From contig NC_056535.1 of NCBI RefSeq assembly GCF_910596095.1, forward strand, positions 22,026,505 to 22,090,504: 64,000 nt of DNA, written 5' to 3'. The stretch is from Thunnus maccoyii (Eukaryota > Chordata > Actinopteri > Scombriformes > Scombridae). Positions 1 through 12,932 of the stretch are shown piece after piece. Each line of letters starts with the position of its first letter. Position 1 is the stretch's first letter. A program made the position numbers and the translations under genes. The notes under the pieces were generated by a model. The model saw only the letters and a program-made list of their open reading frames with translations, was not told the DNA's origin and made no database searches.

Positions 1-37
1 GTAAATGCTACACAGCCTGTGAATTCACAATTCAATA

Positions 38-437
38 TTAAAGGACAGTTCAACCATTTAGTGCCAAAGTTCCTCTTTTTGTTATAATACTTCCACCACA
101 GCTCAACAAAGAAACAAAGTGAAAAAATAGGGCATTTATGCTAAAAAAGACTGTAAATGTGGCAGATATCCACTTGATATGACTAACTCAGACTGCTGAG
201 GCCTCATATAAGCTTCAGATAAACCTTTAAATGCATTTGGCACAAAATGACTGTGTGGACACATTGTGCATTTTGGTCCTCATCACTTACATTGAAAGCG
301 CATTTGAAGGGTCAGCATTTTAATAGTCAGCATGAAAAGAAGGAATGATTACAGCGAGGAAAACTCTTTCAGCGTTCATATGGACACCTGACTGTTGTTT
401 TAAGTGTCCATAAAAAATTGTGAACCTATCCTTTAAC
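38..437. mobile_element. MITE related to the one at 20853-21222
   Basis: Ends TTAAAGGACAGTTCAACCAT and TGTGAACCTATCCTTTAAC correspond to the 20853 element's termini. Shared interior blocks include GGCAGATATCC, GACTAACTCAGACTGCTGA and GGAATGATTACAGC, partly in inverted order. Degenerate, non-coding. Confidence 0.6.
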
Positions 438-3400
438 AAGGCTAATTAACATTATAAACAAAATGTGAAACACGACATTACATATCTTATTTTTTGTACA
501 AATCAAACCTTTGGCATAAAAAGTCTGACAAGAGAACATGGTTCAAAAGTGCCACATGACTCCTCTAGTTTTAGGACTATTAACTCTCTGCTCTAAACAA
601 CAAAACTATGCCAAATAACCATAAAATATGATTATTTCTTTTCCAAAACATGTTAGCTACAGAGATCTGCTGTTATGCTGATTTGAAATTTCAAATCACA
701 ATCAAAGACCAGTTGGCTTTGTTTCAGAAAAAAGTATAATAATGTAAAATTATGCTTTTACATTTTGAGGACAAATGCAACTTTACAATAAACATTTAAG
801 TTTATTCTTTCTGTTGGTTACTTCACTGAATGTATTTCACCAACAGGAGCTGATAAGTGGCAAGGTATTGACAGCAAAAATGCTTTAATGCTTTAAATGC
901 TGCGCTGTACAGCCATTGTTGTGTGGCTGTTTTCTAGTAAGACTGCATTGTTGTCTTTGTGAAGACTTCTATGAAGGAAATGAGGAAAAGAACTTCTTGA
1001 ACTTTTGAGTGACATCCGTGTTTTGTGTTTCTGTTTCAACATCTGCCATCACATTGTGAAATAAATAACTAAGATAACTGCTCACAGAACCAAAATAGTA
1101 AAATAAAGTCATTGTTATTGCATTAAGTACAAACTAAACCAGCCATTTAACTGGTGTAGTGCACCTTTTACTCATATTTATGAGGACAATGTTTTACCCT
1201 TTAACCTGCAGAGTGTAGAAACTAGTTGGCAGCATGACGACGCGCATTAGAACAAAGTCATGATGGTATGGCCATTTCTGATGCCTTCTCACCCAGAATG
1301 TAATCAAAGGACTCACAGAGAGTTTTACCACAAAATTCACCATAACAAGGCTCTTAAAATGGACTTTGCAGGCTTTTTATTGACAGTGAAATAAAACTAA
1401 TGCATATATGATAGTGATCTCCTGTTATTGTGTTGAGCTATAATGGTGTCAGTTGTGTGAGAGATTTGTTTAATAAAACTTTTTTTTTTCATTGTTCTTA
1501 TCAGCAGACTTACTGGTGTGCTCTGCTCCTGTGGATGTTATCTTTTCATCAGACGTTATTGTCACGCACATGCATACCTTAAATACAACAAAGCTCTTAT
1601 TCAAATCAGTAAAGAACCTACAACTAGAATGGCCAGCTGCTGTTGGTTTACTGATGTTGTGAATAGTTGGATTGAAATGTCTTTTAAAATGAAATCATTT
1701 TAGGAAAAGAGTTAAGAGTATAATGGCTCATTCCTGGACTTTCCGACTCCATTGACTTTTTTATTGTTTTTAGGGGTGGAACTTGTGTTGGGAAATTCTT
1801 TTTCAGAATTGAACCAGACAGGAAATGAAAATGGGATGTCTGAGAAGGAAACTCTAGACTAAATGCTGGAAAATTATCAGCCGTCTAGTGACGACGAAAG
1901 CAACAATTACTGACTCTATGTTACCTTTATACATCCTGGTTCCTGGTTAGGCAGCAGGCATGTGCAAAGTGACTCTGGTTTTATTAGGGTGAAGGCTGCA
2001 ACAGGTAACACATGTTCAAACAAATATGGAAGATATTACCAACTTTTACATGAATACTTACATTACAAATAATAACAAAGACTCAACATATAACAACTCA
2101 AATATCCAAGGTCACTTTTACAGAAATATTCTGCCTGTAATGACCCATTTAATAGCAACTACTGCTGTTAGTAACAATAATAATAGATTACTTTGACAAA
2201 TAGAGATGAAATTATACCACAAGATTAAAAAATATGTTTTAATACTGTTTCTGACCTTGTTATCTGTCTATGGAGATGCTTCTAATCAAGGACAGAGAAA
2301 ATGAAAGGCCAAAGAGGGTGAAGAATGTCCAGCTGGTAAGCCTGGACACTGGCCCATCTATGTCTATGTCCGAGTAGCAAGGGCAGTCTGATGGCAAAAC
2401 TTCAAACTTCTCATGCACTATAATATATTTCCTGATCCACTGGGTTTCATATGTTTTCAATGGGACCTACACTGTCAAATTAATTTTTCTTCAAGATCAT
2501 TGACCCCAAAGACAACAATATGTTATTTTTATCCTGCTCTGTGTTGCAACCTCTGTATAAGGGTTTCAGAGTTTGAGGGATTACAAACAAAATCCCCTTG
2601 AATCAGAGCATCTATTTTAACTGTCACATTCGGAAAAGCTCTACACAAAATAGCTTCAAATGTCAGCCATCACTTAAAATAGCAAGCTAGTGTGTGAGGG
2701 TGTGTGCGAGAGAGATAACTGACTGACCCTCAATCGTCCAACAATCCAGTCAGGGTAGGGATAATCTTGCAGCCTATTAGCACGGAGAGTCTGACTCCTC
2801 TCTGATCTCATGCTCTAGTAAGCCAAAGAGGAAACTTCTACAGTCATAAAAAAAAAACACTCATAGTAAACAAAGCTAATCAAGGTACTTGTACATTGCA
2901 CCCAATAAAAACTATTTCCGTAAATGGGTTGGCCAGCATTAGGTGTGTCACGTGAACAAAACAAAAACAAAGATTAAACTAAGTGCACTTGATTGACTGA
3001 CGAGAAAGGTGAAAATGAAAATGGGTGGACTTTTCTGACACATTTCTTGCTGGAAAAAGACCACTCTAACAAACAGACTAAAAAGGAGTTTATATTTGTA
3101 TGTGCTTAGATTTTGTCATTGATGGTGGTTTTCAAGTCCTACTGCTTATGATTTGAAACTTCCCATGAATCCATTAGCCTGACAATGTAGTCACAAGGAT
3201 TAACACAGTATGACCAACACTTTTAATTGGCAAACACTGAGGAGGATTTTCCATAGAAAATCTGTGAACTTGTCTTTTGTTTACTTTAAGTGTGATGGGA
3301 AGTCCTTCTTATCCGTCTTTGGGGATTTTTTTTCCCTGCTGTGTTGCAAGAACAGACGTGTCTCTTGTGATCTTTTTCCACTACAACAGAAGTACTTGTG

Positions 3401-4102
3401 CAACAGTCAGTGCAATAACTGCTTGTCCTTGGTGGTTAATGACAATAAAGTTACACATGGAGTAATCATCAAGCATTTCAGAGTGACTCAGAGTTGTCTG
3501 TGTTGAGCTATAAGGAGTCAGTGACACCCATTAATTCAATTGATTATCCTCTTCTCAAAACCTGTATTTCTTCTGCTCTTTGTTAATCCTCACCTGCATA
3601 AAACAAGGCTAAAACATCAAAAAGTAGGGAAACATTTTCTAAAGAAAATGTGTATGATTGCTTATTGCATTGATACTAAATGGCATGATTTATATGGTGT
3701 GAAAACTCATTGACTGAGTTATAGATGCAATGTGAGTGAATTGAGCACTTCATCATTATGGTATATAACTCATAAACTGTACAGGTCATAATAATGAGCT
3801 AATTCATGACTGATCAGTGTACAGGTCTGAGCATTTTTAAATATGAATTAAGTCTGTACTGTATACAGGTGCTTTGTCATATATAGAATGGGACTGAATG
3901 ATCCTCCACAGTCTTTAATGTATTATATTACTGATAATAACTCATAAACTGTGAATGTCATCACAATGAGCTTAAGTACACTCAATCAGTGTGCAATGCT
4001 GTGTATTTTGAAGTATTACTGGAGAATGGAGAATTTTTTTACTATATACATTTTCTGTTAAAAAAGTATAAATACAATATGAGTGAATGGGCCACCATGG
4101 AC
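438..4102. other. No gene seen
   Basis: AT-rich non-coding DNA. Short open frames lack splice context or protein-like composition. Nothing recognised beyond unplaced repeat scraps. Confidence 0.6.
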
Positions 4103-4761
4103 TAAAAGGATTTGGCTCACAATTTTCTATATTTTTTCTTATTGTCAACAAATCTGTATTGTAGACCTCGGTTGTTGTCCAAAAACTATTAAAAACACGT
4201 CAATGAACCACACCACTGCAGTGGGTGACATGTTCCTTCGCCAGTGATCATGAACAGTGATCATGTTTTCAGTGTCTGGAGAGTAGTTCTGTGTAAATAT
4301 TTTGTTAGCTTGTTGTGCTACATATCACAACCTCTTGACTTTGTGCTACATTATAAATTTCACAGAGAACTTAAGTACAAAGTTAAGAGGTTGTTATGTA
4401 GCACAACAAGCTAGCGAAGCTCTGTAAATGAAACCGCGTTCCTGTGCATGCACAGTGGTGTCCGCTTTACACAGAACTACTCTCGAGAGACTGAAAACTT
4501 GATTGCTGTTATTAGTCTTTGTAGCCTTTTCTAAACAAACTACCATGACCATAATCTTCGTGGTGAAGGAACATTTCACAGGTGTTTGTAATAGTTTTTG
4601 AACAATGACTGAGGTCTACAGCACAGAGAAATATGATATATTGGGCTTTGGATACACACACAATACTTGTAATTAAGATCAGTTCATTGTTGGTTTGGCT
4701 CTGCACATAAGATTTGTTGACAATGAGAAAAATACAGAAAATCACTAGCCTTATCCTTTAA
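4103..4761. mobile_element. Long-TIR non-autonomous element, about 660 bp (copy 1)
   Basis: The outer arms (starting TTTCTTATTGTCAACAAATC on the left, inverted at the right as GATTTGTTGACAATGAGAAA) form a long inverted repeat. An inner palindrome (4310-4420) pairs GCTTGTTGTGCTACAT with ATGTAGCACAACAAGC and CAACCTCTTGACTTTG with CAAAGTTAAGAGGTTG. The right end is CCTTATCCTTTAAA. Related copies lie at 57317-58022, 30032-30360 and 42845-43075. Confidence 0.7.
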
Positions 4762-7700
4762 ATCCAATATATAATATCTGTTGCACAGCAAGCCACTGTT
4801 TCGTCCCCGCAATTACATAGCTCACTCCTAAAGTATCTTAAGGCGTCTGTCTGTGTGCATATGATTGCACGCAATTCATGCAGACACATGCACTGTTCAC
4901 CTTTCATGCTAGCTAACAGTGAAATAGTCACATGGTAACATTCCAGGAGGCCCCAAGGACCTGCAGTTATCTGGACCCTGATGGCTGCAGCAAGGCAGAT
5001 AATGAGTTCAGTGTCAAACACAAACAAAGCATGAGACTGGATAGAACAACCATTTCCATTAACATCAACCATTTTCATTAAGAATAACATTAAGACGGCA
5101 GCCACAGACATTTTGTCATGATGGAAAACAGAAATGCTACTAAGTCTGCATCAATTTATCTTTTTTATTTGAGTTTGACATTGTTTTGGACTGCATGCAT
5201 CTCTGTGCAACATGTACCATACTTTTTTTTAACAAAATTAATATTCTGCTGTAGCTATATTAAAACTGTGCAGAGCAAATGACACTAACCCCAATAAATT
5301 AACACTTCTATCTAGTATAATTCTGTGAAGCGGGCAGACCACAGACAGATGAAATGACCATTTCATTTCAAGGAAAATTAATTTTGAAAGATGACATTGC
5401 AATCCCAATAAGGGAGGTATTGTTTTCAAAAACCCAGCTGCAACAGGGGCCTCTCCCTGAAAACAGTAAGGAATGTTTTAAACTTTGAAATTTAATGCTG
5501 TTCTAATCAGCTTCATACCAGACAAGGATATAGACAGAGATTTCAGAAAATGTTGTGTTGTGTGTTCATGTATATGTGTAAAATAGATCTGCTGAACCTC
5601 TCTGACATGTTGAGCCTCTGTGGCTCTGGCTTTTTAGCCAGTTAAGAGTCATCTGTCTCCAAACCTTTGTGTGCTCAATGTAATGAGGAAGTGACCTTTC
5701 TGAAAGCGATAAAGCTCCACCAGGCATCGGCTTTCAATCAGTTTAGCTGATGTGTTTGGCCCAGGGGCTGATCACTTCTGCTACTCTGAAACAAATACTG
5801 GAATAAGCACTGACTGCCATTTAAATGCTGCTTTTTGTCTCTTGCACAACCAGAGCATGACAAGCTTCTCATGTATTTTTTCCCTGCTGTCATGTGGGCA
5901 TGAACTAAAAGAACCATTGTTTTATTTACTGTGTTCAGCTTTATTATTCTGGCAGTTTAGGTTGGTCTTGTTACAGGCTACACTACCTTGATGGTCTGAG
6001 GAAAAACTGTTTAGCTTAGTTTCCAGGATTGGGTTGCACCAAGTATTCATAAATCCATAAATCTGCATGAAAAGTCCTTCCTAAGTTCTTATGAAAAGTT
6101 GTGATTTACTGAATCGTGCTGCACCATTAAAACATTATAAATAGCTTACCTTGCTCAGTCATCAGCAGCGGAAACAGGAAGTCACTGTCGCATCACAAGC
6201 TAACATAACTTCCAAAAATATCAATTTTAGGTGGCCAAATGATATAAACTTAACAACCAATCCTTTGTGGATGTAGAATTTTGTTTTATTTATAGCTCCA
6301 TACATGTAGAAAATTACAAAATGTATTTCATAGTCAGTAGTATTCATCCAGTTTAGAGTAAGTGGGAAATATCCATTTATGCTAATCTAACTGATGTTAT
6401 ATTGTGTTTTTTGGGGGGAAATCTTCTCAGTTTACATCAATATTAAACAGAATTTTAATCAAATGTTTATTCTGATATGTCAATATTTTTCAATTACCTT
6501 TTAGTACTCTTCAATCTAAACAGGTCATATAATGGCAAGTTAACATTAGCCTTGTCAGTTGGTTCAGTTAGCCATGCAACAGTTACACCTGCAATTATCA
6601 TGTGTAATGAATGAATGAATGAACTTTATTGGTTTCAGCAGGGGAAATTCATGTGATACAGCAGCTCAAAATTAGTTGAAAAGTAAGATAAATAATATAA
6701 GATAATGTGGGAGAAAACCTTCAGCTGAGCCAGATGTCTTCAGGTCTTCAGCACACTGCTCAGTTTCTCATAAAAGAAAACACATTGATCTCAAAGAGTT
6801 TGATATAGAAATAGGTTTACTGTAAATTCAAACAGAGTACATGCAAACTGAGCTGGTCCATGGAGCAACTGTTAAAGAATCAGAAAACACTCACTTTTAC
6901 ACCTTAACCCTAACCCCTCCTTCTGTGGAGCCTAACGGTAAATTACCTCCTACTGTCACTCCTACCTGTACAATTTCCAGGTATTGCCTCATTAAAACCA
7001 CATCCTCATATACTCAGGTTACATGAGTTGTTTTTTTTTTCAAAACACAATGGTGGCTACTTACATTATGCCTGTGCTTAATTGTCAACATCCTTTGAGT
7101 GGTCACACTCTGCTTTGATTCCACAACATGTCCTTGAATGAAGCACTTGTGCTAATCCCATTCTGCATCCCTCTGGATCAAATTCATTAATCAATGGTCA
7201 AACTCATTAATCAATACACCATTATCTCATATTCTTGGGCACTCCCTACTATGCTGCTGACTGTTTTAATGATATTTTGGCCAATTATTTCTATGGGAGT
7301 AGGCATCAAACACATCTAAAGTTACAAAAATTTTATATGATTAACCTTAACTGTTTGTTCACTTAGTAAGAGAAAGAGACTGGAATAAAGACTGGAATAG
7401 AAGAATAATGATTTTGCAAATGGTATAAAATGACTGATTCATTTCCAAAGTAAACAGTTATACAACTTGATCAATACTATATTGATGATATTAAAATAGA
7501 TAAAAATTTCCCACAATAATAAGACAAAAGATAAATATAAACTAAAAACTTAAGACTATATATACACATACTGTATACACTACACACACCTGTCACATAT
7601 ACAGATATAACCTGTAGTGATAATACATAAATGGTGGTAATACAGAAATACAGCGATAAATACATGTATCTCTACATAAGAACTATGTGTGGTGCAAAAA

Positions 7701-8636
7701 TTTTTAATTTAATCATGTGTAAATCTCAACTTTAACCAACTAAACACACAGTAAATTAACTATGTTTGAGAAGAGCAGCTGGTGCAACCGGTTCTTGGGG
7801 CCTGTTCCTCCTTGTTGTCAATACAATTAAACAGACACCACCATTTCTTTCTAGAAAATGGTGACTGAATTGATTTAGCTTGGTAACAGATCCTTAATAT
7901 GTCCAATAGTGATGACGGATGTCCTTTTAGGTGAGTGGATGTCTGGTTTCCCGTTGTGGCGTTTCAAAAGTGTGATTCAGTGTTGTTACCTAGCAGATAA
8001 GTTGAATCGTTCAGTGTGAGAAGTATTTGACACCTTTAACCTCGGCCGTGAGCCTGCTGTGGATTTCATTGCTCTTTACTTTTGTCTGGACCTTGAGAGT
8101 TTGGCAGTCATGCAGGACTCAGTAGCCATGGAAATGGTGGATAATGGTGAAGCACATGCAACTAGTGGGGTCAAGGGGATCACAAACGAAGCAAACAACT
8201 CAAAATATCTTGCAGAAGACCAAAACACACATAACAAAGAAAAAGAAGACGAGGTCTGCATTAATGATGGAATGAACAAAGTGCACAGTGAAATTATAAA
8301 ATCCACAGTCAAGAGCAACCTCCACACATTCACCAAGGCTCAGCTCAAAGTTTACGGTGGTTGTGAAAAGCTGATGATCAGTTCTTGTGTTGTACATGTC
8401 CAAGGACATTAACAGATGGGTGACAAAATAAAGGAAAACCACAAATAAAGTAAAGAAACATAATGAATGCTGATGTGTGCAGGACACAAGGAGTCACTGA
8501 ATGGTTTGGCACTCAAATTGCTGGGGGAGCTTCTCAGCTCTTGCCTGCCACATTTTCTTTGGTGAATCCTTTGCACTGACCTGCACATTTACATATTTGC
8601 ACTCAATCGTCTACAAAACAAATGGATTGCTGTGAA
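4762..8636. other. No convincing gene
   Basis: A (GAAT)n patch with LINE-tail-like sequence at 6605-6650 and the doubtful open frame at 8110. Otherwise nothing supported. Confidence 0.55.
8110..8412 (+). other. Unassigned hydrophilic open frame, 100 codons, doubtful
   Basis: The ATG at 8110 (CAGTCATGC) opens a 100-codon frame (MQDSVAMEMVDNGEA..., acidic middle NKEKEDEVCIND), closed by a stop at 8410. Composition is more protein-like than neighbouring frames, but no domain, splice-site pair or homologue is recognised. It could be a retrocopy scrap or chance. Confidence 0.2.
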
Positions 8637-8850
8637 CATTCATGTTCCCCAGAGGATGAATCCTACCATCTTGCCTCTAGCGCCAGCATGAGGTTCAGTG
8701 AAATATCCTGACAACTATTTGATGGATTACCATAAAATTTACAACAAAAAATGCATGTTCCCCAGAGGATATACTCTATAAATTTGATAATCCCCTGACT
8801 TTTCCTGTAACGCTACCAACAGGTCAAAGTCTCTCTCAACTCTTTCAATT
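8637..8850. repeat. Teleost 'CATGTTCCCCAGAGGATGAATCC' repeat
   Basis: Two sub-units: ATTCATGTTCCCCAGAGGAT and then TGCATGTTCCCCAGAGGATA, separated by TCCTGACAACTATTTGATGG. Related copy at 56975-57300. Confidence 0.6.
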
Positions 8851-8869
8851 AAATATCTCATATTAAAAT

Positions 8870-9105
8870 GATTATAATGTATTACAACTATAATACACTA
8901 TGATCCTTGCAAAATAAATGTCAATGAGTGACAAGCAATAACGAAATATTATGATACTTGACCTTATAAGTAATTTTAAAATGCTTTATAATGTGTTATT
9001 ATTGTTATAAAGCATTATGAATATTTATGTGTGCTTATAACTATAACTATACAGTGCTATAAGCAGATTATAATGCATTATAGACATGGTTATCATAGAA
9101 AGTGT
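8870..9105. repeat. AT-rich TTATAA/ATTATAATGC repeat
   Basis: Repeated TTATAATG, CATTATAG and CTATAA motifs ending GACATGGTTATCATAGAAAG; resembles degenerate palindromic MITEs such as the one at 33390. No clear ends. Confidence 0.35.
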
Positions 9106-9228
9106 TAGCATTATTCTTTATAGCATACTAGCCTTTTTAGCAGAGTACACCACCCTGCACGCTGCACATACTGTATGAGCATGTGACAAATAAAACATTT
9201 GAATCTTGAACATGTGGGTTTATTTCTG

Positions 9229-9288
9229 TGTGTGTATTTCTGTGTGTGTATTTGTGTGTGCATGTGTGTGTGTGTGTGTGTGTGTGTA
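9229..9288. repeat. TG microsatellite
   Basis: Interrupted then pure (TG)n. Preceded by ATGTGACAAATAAAACATTTGAATCTTG, a LINE-tail-like sequence. Confidence 0.9.
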
Positions 9289-9552
9289 GGGGGAGTGATG
9301 TGAGCCACATAGTTGAGAGTATAAAAATAGCTATGGAGTCAATTAGCCAGTAGATACTGTATTAAATGTGGCTGACCAACCCACTGAACCCTACACTCTT
9401 AATCCTTCTTACTGTTCAAACTTAGTCAGATTACTTTGTTATCATGAGTGAATCTGCTGCAATATTGATAAACACAAAGTATAGCATTACTATTCAAACA
9501 ATACATGGATACATTACTATGCTGTTTGTTTAGGTCTTTATAGCACTGAATT

Positions 9553-9650
9553 TATAATATAATAATAATAAACTTTATTTATGTAACAGAAGGAAGAAAA
9601 AAGAATTTAAAAAAAAGCAATTAAAACAAAAGAAAAACAGATCATAAAAT
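9553..9650. repeat. LINE 3'-tail-like A-rich fragment
   Basis: ATAATAATAATAAACTTTATTTATG followed by an A-rich run, the pattern of fish L2 tails. No coding part attached. Confidence 0.35.
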
Positions 9651-9769
9651 GAACTTGGTAATTTGGTCTTCTTAGATTTTATAGAGACTTATAGAGATTT
9701 TTTAGACTGCTTCTGAAGTAAAACAGTTGTTTTAGTATTTGACAAGGACAAGCTGGGGTCACTTTTTTC

Positions 9770-10010
9770 TATGCGGACTCATTATTTGATTTCTCTTTTT
9801 GAAAGAGTTATATCAGTTTGATGGCATTTTTGTTTAGTTTTCCATGTACCCACAAAGTACTTTTGCATAACTCCAACTGGACAATCTCTATTTATATTTT
9901 TCCCATCATGAAAAATTTTGGCAGGTCCATAAATTGCAGAGGGGCTCTGTTAGTTGTCAACATGATAACCTGCTCCCATTTTGGTATACTGTATGGCCAC
10001 TAATATGAGA
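9770..10010. repeat. Dispersed repeat R1, copy 1
   Basis: TTTGATGGCATTTTTGTTTA, CAAAGTACTTTTGCATAACT, CCAACTGGACAATCTCTATT and CTGCTCCCATTTTG recur in direct orientation at 12066-12285 with similar spacing. Confidence 0.6.
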
Positions 10011-12778
10011 AATGTAAGAGCAGTACTGTGCTTGTTGTTATAATGCTCTCACATCATCATAAGAAAAACATCATTATAAACACATTTCCAAGAGTAATTT
10101 GGAATATTGCATTTTATTGCACCCAACTCAATATTTCAAAGGGTTCTTTCAAACATACTCAACCTCCTAATCACTGCCCAGTGTACCACATGTGACAAAT
10201 CATGTAAAGTTGTGCAAAATTCACTGTAGTGAACAAAATTATCTGATCTTATTTTGTACCATAAAGAGCTGAAATGGCTTTTGAAAAGCGCTTTTTCTCC
10301 TCCTGGCCCCAAATAAACTCTCCTCTCTAGATTTAGAGAACTAAGCTGTTTATTGCACCACTGTTATGTCTTCATCTGTCTTGTGTAGACAGACAGAAGT
10401 TCACAGACATCTACCAGCTTTCAATTCAGGTTAAAATTACAGTGCTCTTGTTCCCTTTTTCTGATGTGATTATCATTTTATTAGCCAAATAATCCTTTCT
10501 GACAGCTAAATAGGAACAATCAAAGAGACAAATGTTCCAGATTTCAACACAATGCAATCATCATCACTAACAAGCTGCACAGCATATATAGTAATTCATT
10601 AAAATATTGACCAAGATGTACATTTTGCTGATATTTTCACTTTTTTCACGACAGATTTCACCTCAAACTGTCTCCTTTGTCACCCCTTTGCATCTCATTT
10701 AAAATCTCTAGTTCTCAGATTTCAGAAATATAGTTAAAATATAACCAAAAATTCAACTTAACACGTTTTAAGAAGTTCAGCGATCATCTTTTTTGTGATT
10801 GAACAGTGACATAAAACCCTTTACTTAAACTTGTTTGTGTCGACAGCTCATGTATGGTGTCCAAAAGTGGAAGTCTCCTTATTTACACACAACAGTGGCA
10901 ACATAAATTATTTGTAACAGCAAACACTTCCATTTTCAGAGTAGTCCAACCTCTGAGGCAACAGTGTCTTTTACAACACCTGAATGCTTGAGAAACAGTT
11001 AAATTAATAACTTGTCTACACAAGACTTTGTCATATACACTCACATATATCCATCAGGTTTAAATTTAAGTACTTTTGGAAGAATGAGACTTAATACTGT
11101 ATAAGAGGGATCTAAATTACTCCATAAGTCCAGTTTATGTGTGTGACAGTGAGGTGAACAGTCAACTGTGAACATGAGTCACTCTGAGGCTTATGTGGAT
11201 CTTGAGGAAGGGGTTTGTGTGTTTTTGTTATATGGCTATGACCATTGTGGCCTCTTTTCTTCTGTGTATCTGGGTCATCTCAAGTTTCATAGAATTATTT
11301 ATGTCATCTCCTTCTGAATTTACAGGACAGTGGGTTAGTAGGTCCACCGCAGACAGGCAATTCAAGATTTCACCTGATAAAACGGCGCAGTGTGCAATCA
11401 AGTTTTTGCCATCTGCCGTGGATTAATATCATGTTACTTTCACATCTCTCTGAGTATAAAGTACGTGTAAACAGACCTTCATAATCATTTGTCCCTCAGT
11501 GAATTGTGATTCATCTCTTCCAGGTGTTTATCTGTAACAGTCTTTTTTCACAGGCACAAGTAGGCCAGTGGATCAAAATAATTAGGTTACTCACACAGCA
11601 GCCAGTAATACAAAGATTTATTCTTCTCTTCAACTGATTGGGACCAATTATTGTGACCTCAGTTGTGACCCATTTTTGCAGCCATGCAAAACTACCTCTC
11701 TGCATCAGAAACATTGACCTAGTGTCAGTTGTTTGCCTTCTTGTGATTGTACGATCATGTCAGTTCAGTCAATGAATGCAGTCTGTTCTGTTCCAGCATC
11801 ATTCGCCATTTCAGAAAATGTAATTACATCAGCAGTATCACAACATCAACACATTTTTAATTTTATTTGTGTTGCCTCTTATGGACTACAGTGGGGCAAC
11901 TGTTGCACACACCAAGACTCCACAGCTTTGGGTGCATGGAGGTGGTTTGATCACATTACACCTACAAATATTTTTTCAGTTTTACATCTATTGAGGCCCA
12001 CATGAAAAACAAATTCAAGCATGTGTTTCCTGTTATGGTATGTGTTTGGTTTCTTTGTAAGATTTATGTCATTTTGATGGTATTGTTTGTTTTTTGTGTG
12101 CTTGCAAAGTACTTTTGCATGGTTCCAACTGGAAAATCTTTATTTATTGATATTTTTCCCATCATTAATAATTCTGGTAGGTCAAAGGTGTCCATACATT
12201 ACAGACTGGCTCCGTTAGTTGCTTGGAGTTGCCAACATTACAATCTGCTCCCATATTGTTTTACTGTATGTCTACCATACGGTACAACAAAGGAACAATT
12301 GTTGCACACACTAAGACTCCAAGGTGCTGTAAGAAACTCCCTACAAATATTTGCTCAGTTTCCTGCGTGTCTATTGAAGCCAACACGACAAATGTACACC
12401 AGCTCTGATAGATTCACAGGTCAGAGTTCACCTTTGTTCAACTGTGACCAAACTTCTGCGGTCAAACTTCTCTAAGCACTACAGCAGTGTTTGGAGAAGT
12501 TATTATTTCAGTGCATTTCATCACCATTTTTAGTCCATTATCACCCCACAGCACTAACTGTAGCATTGATCTTATACAGTTCATAGTTCGTGATCAATAT
12601 CTATTTATTACCTGCATCAGAAATGTGACAACACACCCCTTTTTGAGGAAATCTCTGAATGGAAATGTAATGTGACCATAACTTTACTCATCGTTCCTTA
12701 TAAAGTTAGCAGTCTTTGCTTTGTAAAACTGAGGGAAAAAAATACCAAACAAACACAGACTTACTTTCTTTCTCATAT
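10011..12778. other. Intergenic, downstream of alas1
   Basis: Contains repeats R1/R2 (11880-12475). A 77-codon frame at 11193-11426 with a hydrophobic stretch has no supporting context and is not called. Confidence 0.55.
11880..12475. repeat. Dispersed repeats R1 (copy 2) and R2 (two copies)
   Basis: R1 occupies about 12066-12285 (TTTGATGGTATTGTTTG, CAAAGTACTTTTGCATGG, CTGCTCCCAT). R2 occurs at about 11890-12005 and about 12285-12400 (CAACTGTTGCACACACCAAG against CAATTGTTGCACACACTAAG, then ACAAATATTT and CAGTTT and TCTATTGA). The 157-codon frame 12002-12475 runs through these repeats and is not a credible gene. Confidence 0.55.
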
Positions 12779-12784
12779 TTTATT
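12779..12784 (-). terminator. Candidate poly(A) signal of alas1
   Basis: AATAAA on the minus strand about 150 nt past the stop codon, implying a short 3' UTR of roughly 170 nt. No cleavage site is visible directly. Confidence 0.55.
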
Positions 12785-12932
12785 TTGAGCATATAGAACA
12801 TCTGGACATAGAATACTTTAAATAATATTGAAGGGGGACTTATCAAAGATAATTAATACATTCTATGACAGTGACAGAGGAATGGGCATTGAACGTGTAT
12901 GTGCCATCTCGAGCCAGCAGTAGTGAGTAGTG

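Noticed and set aside
11193-11426. 77-codon frame with a hydrophobic segment, considered as a small membrane protein
   Set aside because: No homologue recognised, poor start context, and AT-rich DNA easily encodes hydrophobic runs.
12002-12475. 157-codon plus-strand frame, the longest left of alas1
   Set aside because: It runs through dispersed repeats R1/R2 that recur nearby; no domain and no splice context.
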